Origin: Simkania negevensis
GTDB taxonomy: Bacteria > Chlamydiota > Chlamydiia > Chlamydiales > Simkaniaceae
DNA length: 5,546 bases
Assembly (NCBI GenBank): GCA_016191565.1
Contig: JACPWA010000019.1
Span: 1-5,546, forward strand
Direction of reading: 5' to 3'
In this document: one piece after another, positions 1-5,175 of the stretch
How the letters are laid out: each line of letters opens with the position of its first letter
How positions within the stretch are numbered: position 1 is the first letter of the stretch
Notes under the pieces: model-generated
What the model was told of the DNA's origin: nothing
The model's input: the letters and a program-made list of their open reading frames with translations, nothing else
The model's database searches: none
Position numbers and translations under genes: made by a program

Positions 1-1
1 A

Positions 2-139
2 TTGTGTCTTACAGCTACAAAATGGACCTTTAGCTCCCCCTTAATTTCCCTCCCGCTCTGGGGGCATATCCTTTTTTGGATCGGCATTCTTTTTTTCTTC
101 AGTATTGGTTTTTTAAAAAAAAGAATAAAGAAGAGCTAG
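2..139 (+). CDS. C-terminal end of an unidentified membrane protein (partial)
   Basis: An open frame runs from the left edge to a TAG stop at 137-139, giving 45 residues with no start in the window. The visible tail has one strongly hydrophobic stretch, roughly residues 14-37 (LISLPLWGHILFWIGILFFF and onwards), followed by a short lysine/arginine-rich end (LKKRIKKS). This fits a last transmembrane helix with a cytoplasmic positive tail. I do not recognise the family: the fragment is too short, and a hydrophobic helix plus basic tail occurs in many transporters and LptF/LptG-like proteins. It has the same direction as smpB, but the 219-bp gap holding an inserted element and a separate promoter candidate argues against tight coupling. 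That the frame is real is inferred from its protein-like composition and clean stop. Confidence 0.55.
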   Translation: MCLTATKWTFSSPLISLPLWGHILFWIGILFFFSIGFLKKRIKKS

Positions 140-152
140 TACATAATACTAC

Positions 153-325
153 GCACGATTAAAAATGGCAGCTTTTAGAAAATGGACTTTTTGCACAACC
201 TGTTTTGTTTGAAAAAATTATCGACTTTTTCAAACAAAATAGGTTGCACAAGAGCCTATAAGGCAACTGTAATTGCTGATGCATAGGGCTTTCACGCAGC
301 TTAAAGGTGCCATTTTTAATCGTGC
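153..325. mobile_element. MITE-like element with 18-bp terminal inverted repeats
   Basis: The left end (153-170) reads gcacgattaaaaatggca and the right end (308-325) is its exact reverse complement, 18 of 18 bases. The inverted similarity continues weakly outward: bases 142-152 match the complement of 326-336 at about 8 of 11 positions. Between the ends there is no credible reading frame, but a second, inner inverted repeat (197-245) is present. Short length, no transposase, perfect ends and an intergenic position fit a non-autonomous miniature transposable element or the fused ends of a deleted insertion sequence. I see no clear target-site duplication. An alternative is a regulatory or terminator structure that did not arise by transposition. 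Confidence 0.6.
197..245. repeat. Inner hairpin of the smpB-upstream element
   Basis: Arm 197-216 (aacctgttttgtttgaaaaa) pairs with arm 226-245 at 19 of 20 positions, and the exception becomes a G-U pair in RNA. The loop is nine bases (217-225). Weaker pairing extends outward to about 191 and 251. No uridine run follows, so it is not a textbook intrinsic terminator, although such a stem could slow or stop readthrough from the upstream gene. Confidence 0.7.
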
Positions 326-326
326 T

Positions 327-335
327 TGGTATAAT
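327..335 (+). promoter_or_regulatory. Probable smpB promoter, extended -10 type
   Basis: The sequence TGGTATAAT is a perfect extended -10 motif (TG, one base, TATAAT) for the main sigma factor. No good -35 hexamer sits 16-18 bp upstream, which is acceptable for extended -10 promoters. Initiation near 341-343 would leave a leader of only about 16-18 bases before the smpB ATG. It starts two bases beyond the right terminal repeat of the inserted element, so the region where a -35 would lie (about 307-312) belongs to the element. Confidence 0.5.
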
Positions 336-358
336 GGAGTTTTATCGTTTGGCTTTCT

Positions 359-814
359 ATGGGCGAAAATAAAGATTCTGAACTTGTATCCAATAGGCGC
401 GCTCGTCACGAATATGAAATTCTAGATACCTATGAAGCAGGAATTGTCCTTCTTGGAACAGAGATCAAGTCTCTTCGCGACCATGGAGGTTCCTTACAAG
501 ATGCCTATGTTTCCATTGAAAGAAGCGAAGCCTACCTTAAACAAGCTTCCATCGCTCCTTATAAATTTGCCAGCGCTTTTAATCATGAAGAAAAACGGGA
601 TCGGAAGCTTCTTTTACACAAGAAAGAAATCGTACGGTTAAAAAAAGAAACAGAACAAAAAGGGTTTACTATCATCCCCTTAGCGATGGTGCTGAGAAGA
701 GGACGAGTAAAAGTGGTCATCGCTGTTGCTAAAGGTAAAAAATTCTATGATAAACGGGAAGCAATCAAAAAGCGGGAACAAAAGCGCTCTATCGAACGGG
801 AAATGAAGAATTGA
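359..814 (+). CDS. smpB: SsrA (tmRNA)-binding protein SmpB
   Basis: SmpB binds tmRNA and escorts it into stalled ribosomes, where its C-terminal tail takes the place of mRNA in the decoding path; this is the trans-translation rescue system of the cytoplasm. The 151-residue length is normal for the family. Visible hallmarks are the N-terminal RRARHEYEI, then [15 protein letters not shown] (26-40), then [17 protein letters not shown] (75-91) and the tail [15 protein letters not shown] (126-140), ending in further charged, presumably helical residues. ATG 359 is the first in-frame start after an upstream stop, and the N terminus matches family length. There is no evident Shine-Dalgarno sequence; a GGAG at 336-339 is about 19 bases away. 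dnaN follows after 53 bp on the same strand. The ssrA RNA itself is not in this window. Confidence 0.96.
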   Translation: MGENKDSELVSNRRARHEYEILDTYEAGIVLLGTEIKSLRDHGGSLQDAYVSIERSEAYLKQASIAPYKFASAFNHEEKRDRKLLLHKKEIVRLKKETEQKGFTIIPLAMVLRRGRVKVVIAVAKGKKFYDKREAIKKREQKRSIEREMKN

Positions 815-824
815 CAGGAGCTCT

Positions 825-830
825 TATAAT
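825..830 (+). promoter_or_regulatory. Possible -10 element before dnaN
   Basis: A perfect TATAAT lies in the 53-bp smpB-dnaN spacer. A perfect TTGACA (811-816) overlaps the smpB stop codon but is only 8 bp away, too close to act as its -35. With normal spacing TTGACA would pair with the poor hexamer TAATCT (835-840). A secondary dnaN promoter is possible; cotranscription from the smpB promoter is equally plausible. Confidence 0.25.
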
Positions 831-851
831 CTCTTAATCTTATAGAAAAGC

Positions 852-857
852 AAAGGA
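852..857 (+). promoter_or_regulatory. dnaN ribosome binding site
   Basis: AAAGGA ends ten bases before the ATG at 868. It is the only recognisable Shine-Dalgarno-like site among the three + strand genes here and supports this start for dnaN. Confidence 0.55.
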
Positions 858-867
858 AACATTACTC

Positions 868-1968
868 ATGAAAGCCCGGATTGGAAGATTTAACCTTGTA
901 TCTCTCATCGGAAAAATGCAAAGTGTCATTACAAATAAACCAATACTCCCTATTTTATCGAATATTTTAATCAAAGTAGCAGATGGAAAAGTGACTATCA
1001 GCGCTACCGATTTAACAATCAGCATGCGCGATCAGATTAGCGCAGAGGTAGAAGAAGAAGGAGCAATTACTCTTCCTGCTCGTCCTTTTTTTCAACTCAT
1101 TCGAGAGCTTAGCGCCCCAGAGATTACTTTAAGTTCTTCTTCTGCAGAAATCGCTACCATTTCTGCTGGAAACTCTTTTTTTAAGCTTCACGGGATTCAT
1201 GAAAGTGAATTCCCTTCTCTTCCCGATTTTTCAGAAGCGCCCCACTTCTCTCTTCGCAGCAAAGAGCTTAAAGAAATGCTAAGTCGCTCTGCTTTTGCCG
1301 CTGCTAAGGAAGATAGCCGCCATGTTCTCAATGCGATTTTAATGCAAATTGAAGATAATCGGGCGACTTTTGTTGCAGCTGACGGTAAAAGGCTAGCAAA
1401 AATCTACACCCCCATCCCCTTTACAGAACCAAAAAGCCGCTCCTATCTTCTTCCCCTCAAAGCAGCAGATGAAATGATCAAGCTACTTGATGAAGAGGAA
1501 GAGGTGGAAATCTATCTCCTTTCCGATAAAATAGCTTTAGAGGTCGGAGGAGTGACTTTCATCACCAAGCTCCTTTCAGGAGAATATCCCGATGTTGAAC
1601 TGATTATTCCTAAAAAAGGGGAGCTTGACTTTATCCTACATAGGGAAGAACTCATGGCCCTTCTACGTCAAATCTCCCTATTTACGGGAGAAAAAAATCA
1701 ATCGGTTCAGTTTCACTTTCAAAAAGGGGAACTTGTTTTAACTGCTAGCACCAGCGATTTTGGCGAAGGAAAAGTCTCTATGCCTCTTGACTACTCTGGA
1801 GAGCCTCTTGATATTGCTCTTAATCCCCTCTTTTTTTATGAGATCCTCCGCCATTCAAAAGATGAAACGATCTCTTTTTCTATAACAAGCGCTTATAACC
1901 CAAGCCTTATTACTGATTCTTCTACTGCTAAATTTGTGATCATGCCGATGAGGCTTGCCTCAGTATGA
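868..1968 (+). CDS. dnaN: DNA polymerase III beta subunit (sliding clamp)
   Basis: The homodimeric ring encircles DNA and tethers the replicative polymerase and other partners. The 366 residues match the usual length of about 365-375 and three clamp domains can be placed: about 1-118, 127-247 and 248-366. Family signatures visible are KPILPILSNILI (24-35), ATDLTISMR (46-54), the FFKLHGIHESEFPSLP segment (104-119), ADGKRLAKIY (171-180), LLSGEYPDVELIIP (235-248) and the C-terminal MPMRL (359-363), which lines the hydrophobic pocket where clamp-binding peptides dock. A Shine-Dalgarno-like AAAGGA precedes the ATG. It lies between smpB and recF, consistent with my recollection of the chlamydial grouping and unlike the common dnaA-dnaN-recF-gyrB layout. 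No frameshift or lost motif is seen. Confidence 0.96.
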   Translation: MKARIGRFNLVSLIGKMQSVITNKPILPILSNILIKVADGKVTISATDLTISMRDQISAEVEEEGAITLPARPFFQLIRELSAPEITLSSSSAEIATISAGNSFFKLHGIHESEFPSLPDFSEAPHFSLRSKELKEMLSRSAFAAAKEDSRHVLNAILMQIEDNRATFVAADGKRLAKIYTPIPFTEPKSRSYLLPLKAADEMIKLLDEEEEVEIYLLSDKIALEVGGVTFITKLLSGEYPDVELIIPKKGELDFILHREELMALLRQISLFTGEKNQSVQFHFQKGELVLTASTSDFGEGKVSMPLDYSGEPLDIALNPLFFYEILRHSKDETISFSITSAYNPSLITDSSTAKFVIMPMRLASV

Positions 1969-1999
1969 AGCTATCCCGGTATTCAAAATTTCCCAATTC

Positions 2000-2168
2000 C
2001 TAGTGCTCCGTTTCAAAAGTTTTTGACGTTTGGGCTGATGTGAAAGTTCTCGCGGTTTATCGATCGTAAAGCTAGCTGTATTAATTCAATACAGCGCGCT
2101 TTACAATCGGCAAACCCCGAGGCTTTGACACAGCCGAAACATTAAAAACTTTTGAAACGGAGCACTAG
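2000..2168. mobile_element. 169-bp near-complete palindromic (MITE-like) element between dnaN and recF
   Basis: The left arm starts with a 25-base sequence (2000-2024, beginning ctagtgctccgtttcaaaag) whose exact reverse complement closes the right end (2144-2168). Similarity continues through nearly the whole length: gtttgggctg in the left arm answers cagccgaaac in the right, and gtaaagctagctgtatt (2066-2082) matches the complement of 2088-2104 at 15 of 17 positions. The stem closes on a five-base loop at 2083-2087. The outermost CTAG on each side may be a 4-bp target duplication around 21-bp inverted repeats; IS5-group elements use YTAR targets, and CTAG fits. It contains no gene. Transcribed as part of an operon it would fold into one very long hairpin. 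It is unrelated in sequence to the element before smpB. Confidence 0.75.
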
Positions 2169-2177
2169 TCTTTCCTA

Positions 2178-3251
2178 ATGTTTTTAAAAAAGCTTCTCCT
2201 AATACACTTCCGCAATTACCAGAAAGAGGAACTCGTATTTAAAGCAGGAATCAATCTACTTTCAGGAGCAAATGGCGCAGGAAAAACGAGCATTCTAGAA
2301 GCGATTTATCTCCTGAGTACAGGGCGCTCCTTCCGCACCAATCACCTCTTTGATCTAATCCAGAAGGGGGCTTCTTCTTTCCATGTTGCAGCAGAATTTG
2401 AAAAAGATGGGGTGGAACAAACTTTAAGCATTTCCTTTGATGGTGAAAGTAAACAGATGCAATACAATGATACCTCTTTTGCTAGCTATACTCCCCTTTT
2501 GGGAGTTCTTCCTTCCGTTTTATCCTCCCCCAAAGATATCGAAATTCTCAGTGGCTCTCCTAAAGAAAGGCGCCGTTTTCTTAATCTTCATATCGCCCAA
2601 GCAGATCCCCTTTATGTCTATCATCTAGTCCGTTTTCAAAAAGGGATGCAACATCGCAACGTTCTCCTTAAAAGAAAAAAAGAGGAGACAATGGCTACCT
2701 GGGAACAAATGATGGCTCCCTCTGCTGCTTATATCATAAAGAAAAGGGAGCAGCTACTTTCCCAACTTGCTCTAAAAATCAAGCGGTTTACTACTCTTTT
2801 TTCAGAGGGAGAGGATCTCTTTACTCTCACCTATGCCCCTTCTCTTCCCTTTAAAGGAGAGATTAAGGAGCTTCTCAATGCTTTTGCCATGCATAGGAGC
2901 AAAGAGCTTTTCTTTGGCACTACCCTTTTTGGTCCTCACAGAGATGATATGCAGATTTTCTTTGATACAAAAGAAGCAAAAAGCTACGCCAGTGAAGGAC
3001 AGAAAAGAACTTTCATTCTTTCGCTAAAATTTGCAGAGTGGGAATCTCTCGCTGAAATCAGCGGGAGTTCTCCATTCATGAGCTTTGACGATTTTGGAAT
3101 TCACCTTGATGAGAAAAGAAAAGAGGTAATTAGTCAGAGGTTTAGCAACTTTCGGCAAATCTTTCTGACTCTGCCTACTTTAGCTAGCCTCCCTTCTTTA
3201 AAGATCTCGCACCATCTTGTAATAAGAAACGGATGCGTAAGCCCAGCTTAA
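2178..3251 (+). CDS. recF: DNA replication and repair protein RecF
   Basis: RecF is an SMC/ABC-type ATPase that, with RecO and RecR, loads RecA at single-strand gaps. The 357 residues are a normal length. Visible features in order are FRNYQ (11-15), Walker A GANGAGKTS (30-38), STGRSFR (47-53), the SPKERRRFLN segment (127-136), GPHRDD (252-257), the ABC signature SEGQKR (272-277), Walker B FMSFDD (300-305) and a D-loop-like HLDEKRK (309-315). All ATPase motifs are present, so the protein should be active. The N terminus MFLKKLLLIHFRNY matches the family, which supports ATG 2178. No Shine-Dalgarno lies at normal distance: bases just upstream read tctttccta, and the nearest GGAG (2159-2162) is 15 bases away inside the palindromic element. 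The TAA stop overlaps the stop of the convergent gene. Confidence 0.95.
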   Translation: MFLKKLLLIHFRNYQKEELVFKAGINLLSGANGAGKTSILEAIYLLSTGRSFRTNHLFDLIQKGASSFHVAAEFEKDGVEQTLSISFDGESKQMQYNDTSFASYTPLLGVLPSVLSSPKDIEILSGSPKERRRFLNLHIAQADPLYVYHLVRFQKGMQHRNVLLKRKKEETMATWEQMMAPSAAYIIKKREQLLSQLALKIKRFTTLFSEGEDLFTLTYAPSLPFKGEIKELLNAFAMHRSKELFFGTTLFGPHRDDMQIFFDTKEAKSYASEGQKRTFILSLKFAEWESLAEISGSSPFMSFDDFGIHLDEKRKEVISQRFSNFRQIFLTLPTLASLPSLKISHHLVIRNGCVSPA

Positions 3252-4876
3252 AGCCAGTTAGAAGACCATTTTTTGGCTACTTGCGGTTGTTTTCTTTGTC
3301 TTTGTTTGGAAGCGCTAGAAGAAAAGTGCTTTGCGGAGACTTGCTGTGTAGTTGAAGAAACTTTTGATTGAGAAGCTGCTTTATAGTTCCTTCTTCGTTG
3401 CCCTTGCTTTTTTGAAGAAGAGCTAGCAGAAGAGCGCTGCGTTGCTGGAAAAGTAGATAACCTAGGAGGTGCTACTGCTCTTTGATTTGCTTGTACAGGC
3501 CTCTGTTTTGCAGCATAGCATTCATAATAAATCATCCGAGAGCTTCCCATTAACTCATATAAAATATCTGTCACATCTTGAGGATCTTTTGTAAAGTAAG
3601 CATAGGTTTTCTGAGAAATATTCAATCGCTCTGCACCATGAGAATCAGAAATAGCATATTCCAATGTTTTTGTTATTGGATTAAAAAGAATGACTAAAGC
3701 GCGTGTATACGCTCCATTTGAAATAGCTACTAAACGAGACTGCTTAGTAGCAATAACTTCTTGAGAAAGAGTTGTAACTACGGTAGAAAAATCTGTTTTG
3801 TTTTTTGATCCTACTCCACCTATATTTCCAGATAATTTAAGAGGCTCTAAAGATTGATGGTAGGACATATCCCACACTTCTTCTGTTTCTAAGTAGGGAT
3901 TATAGTTACTAATTCTACCATTCTCCACGTAAGTTAAGTAAGGTTGTTCAAACTTTTCTACCGCAAGATCTTGTGCAGCTTCTAAGTGTTCCTGTTCAAT
4001 CGTTAAACAGTTATTGCGATCCCAAAACGACTTCTTACCAAGAGCAAGTTCTCCGAATTGCAAAGTATAGGAAGGACAGCTAATTCCATGCCCTAGAAGA
4101 GATTCTTGACGTCGGTTACCTATATACCTCCGCTCATCAAATTGAGAGAATCTAGCTACTTGTACTTCAGCCTCTCTAAAGCGCTTTGGTTGTGAAGTTC
4201 GTGTTTGTAAGCTTTTATGAGCTGCTTTCTTTGGCATTCGTAGGTTTCTTACTGCATAAAGTTGTGCTTTTAGAGGTTTATATCTTCTATCTAAACGTGC
4301 TAATGAAGCAACTGATGTATAAGTTTCGTTGAGAAAATCATCGCTACACTTCTCATAGCCTGATTGTTCAGCTGCCAAAATAGCTTGTGTAGTATCCTGC
4401 CATAGCTTGAATTGACTATCATAAGAAGGCTTGACTATCTTTGGGCCTATAGGGTCTTCAACTTTTGGGCTAGATAATGGTAAAGCCTCTTGACCCTCCT
4501 TTTTTTTCTTTCCTTTAGTAGCTGGAGCAGATTTCGGATGAATAGAAGCAGTTTTTTTAGATAGAGCCTCTCTTTTAGAGGAAGAGGAAAGGTGCCGCTC
4601 TCTTTGGGTATCAGTTTTTCTTATAATTTTAACTCCAATCTCTCCTAAAAATTGTTCCACTTCTTTAGCAGATGAGACAAATGCTTTTTTTACTGTTGGG
4701 TTTAATTTTCCTTGTTTATTGAATGCTTGATAGTCTGCGCCAATTCTTTGGTGCAGAGCTACTACTTTTTTACAGACAGCAATACGTTGTTCTGGGGCCT
4801 GTGCTAGCATGTTTTTCTGAGCCTTTAATGCATCCCCGTAAGATACAAGACGTCTAGGAATAGAAGTAATAGTCAT
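3248..4876 (-). CDS. Putative secreted effector with a central DSHG motif, possibly deubiquitinase-like
   Basis: This 542-residue protein has no recognisable close family and no Sec signal peptide or membrane segment. Residues 1-85 look helical. Residues 86-150 are Ser/Lys-rich with a KGKKKK cluster (121-126). Residues 150-455 look globular, and 465-540 are again low-complexity, rich in Ser, Gln, Lys and Arg. Within the globular part, ALVILFNPITKTLEY leads into AISDSHGAERL (D411, S412, H413), followed by TYAYF and a short helix. A hydrophobic strand, then D-x-H, then an aY-F segment recalls the catalytic Asp-x-His region of herpesvirus tegument-type deubiquitinases (MEROPS C76) and their bacterial VTD relatives. 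Candidate nucleophiles are C290 (DRNNCLTI) and C267 (ISCPSY), 121 and 144 residues before D411; neither is certain. ATG 4876 is the first start after an in-frame stop and lacks a Shine-Dalgarno. Gene reality is well supported; function is inference. Confidence 0.85.
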   Translation of the reverse strand: MTITSIPRRLVSYGDALKAQKNMLAQAPEQRIAVCKKVVALHQRIGADYQAFNKQGKLNPTVKKAFVSSAKEVEQFLGEIGVKIIRKTDTQRERHLSSSSKREALSKKTASIHPKSAPATKGKKKKEGQEALPLSSPKVEDPIGPKIVKPSYDSQFKLWQDTTQAILAAEQSGYEKCSDDFLNETYTSVASLARLDRRYKPLKAQLYAVRNLRMPKKAAHKSLQTRTSQPKRFREAEVQVARFSQFDERRYIGNRRQESLLGHGISCPSYTLQFGELALGKKSFWDRNNCLTIEQEHLEAAQDLAVEKFEQPYLTYVENGRISNYNPYLETEEVWDMSYHQSLEPLKLSGNIGGVGSKNKTDFSTVVTTLSQEVIATKQSRLVAISNGAYTRALVILFNPITKTLEYAISDSHGAERLNISQKTYAYFTKDPQDVTDILYELMGSSRMIYYECYAAKQRPVQANQRAVAPPRLSTFPATQRSSASSSSKKQGQRRRNYKAASQSKVSSTTQQVSAKHFSSSASKQRQRKQPQVAKKWSSNWL

Positions 4877-4909
4877 AATGTTTTAATAATTTTACTATTT
4901 ATTTACTTA

Positions 4910-4918
4910 ATTATAACA
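4910..4918 (-). promoter_or_regulatory. Probable extended -10 promoter of the 542-residue gene
   Basis: Read on the minus strand the sequence is TGTTATAAT, a perfect extended -10 (TG, one base, TATAAT). Initiation would fall near 4903, giving a leader of about 27 bases before the ATG at 4876. No clear -35 is seen. A further TATAAT on the same strand (4961-4966) has no TG extension and no good -35. Confidence 0.45.
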
Positions 4919-5064
4919 TTTTAACTAATTAATTTTCTATAGTTTTATAAAATTCATTTTATTATAATAAATTCATTGCGAGTAACTTATGTAAATTTTC
5001 TTGCTTTAAAGAAAGAGTTTTTAATTTGCTTAATATTAGTTAGTTATGATTGGCTCTTTCGTTT

Positions 5065-5094
5065 TTGAATCTCATATAAACTGTATGATATAAG
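5065..5094 (+). promoter_or_regulatory. Candidate promoter pointing toward the SET gene, antisense to it
   Basis: TTGAAT (5065-5070) is followed after 18 bp by TATAAG (5089-5094), and TG at 5086-5087 makes the latter an extended -10. Five of six bases match the consensus in each hexamer. Transcription would begin near 5101 and run into the opposite strand of the SET gene. No + strand gene follows, so it would make an antisense or small RNA if real; in AT-rich DNA it may be chance. Confidence 0.3.
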
Positions 5095-5175
5095 CTTTTA
5101 ATTTTAAATGAGATGCAAAATCATAGAGGTTTTACATAGTACTACAACAGTTTTTAGAACAACCACAAGATTAAA

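Larger units (their letters stand above)
4877..5175. other. AT-rich non-coding spacer between the two minus-strand genes
   Basis: These 299 bases carry no convincing gene. The part next to the 542-residue gene is extremely AT-rich: I count about 8 G/C in the 60 bases of 4921-4980. It holds one promoter candidate on each strand, described separately. A 23-codon + strand frame (5108-5179) begins MRCKIIEVLHS but has no ribosome binding site and is probably chance. I see no tRNA, no strong hairpin and no terminator for the SET gene. High AT content upstream of host-directed genes is common in intracellular bacteria and can mark H-NS-like or supercoiling control; that is inference. Confidence 0.6.

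Noticed and set aside
334..372. Twelve-codon frame beginning ATG 334 and overlapping the smpB start
   Set aside because: Its ATG overlaps the -10 hexamer, so it would not be in the transcript from that promoter; probably chance.
432..641. Overlapping + strand frame within smpB
   Set aside because: It lies inside a strongly conserved SmpB reading frame and resembles no protein; it is a shadow frame.
840..1025. Minus-strand frame opposite the start of dnaN
   Set aside because: It is antisense to conserved DnaN coding sequence, with no ribosome binding site and no family resemblance.
2125..2153. TTGACA at 2125-2130 as a recF promoter carried by the palindromic element
   Set aside because: The bases 16-18 bp downstream (about 2147-2154) do not resemble a -10 hexamer, so a promoter is not supported.
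2437..3027. Two alternative + strand frames within recF (2437-2628 and 2833-3027)
   Set aside because: Both lie in the coding sequence of an intact RecF with all ATPase motifs and show no independent features.
3253..3289. agcca ... tggct hairpin with T-run after recF as an intrinsic terminator
   Set aside because: The stem is only about 5 bp with a long loop, the T-run is within the loop side, and the bases code for the C terminus of the opposite gene.
5068..5114. Inverted repeat atctcat ... atgagat in the AT-rich spacer
   Set aside because: Seven bases separated by more than 30 in AT-rich DNA is expected by chance and forms no plausible terminator or operator.
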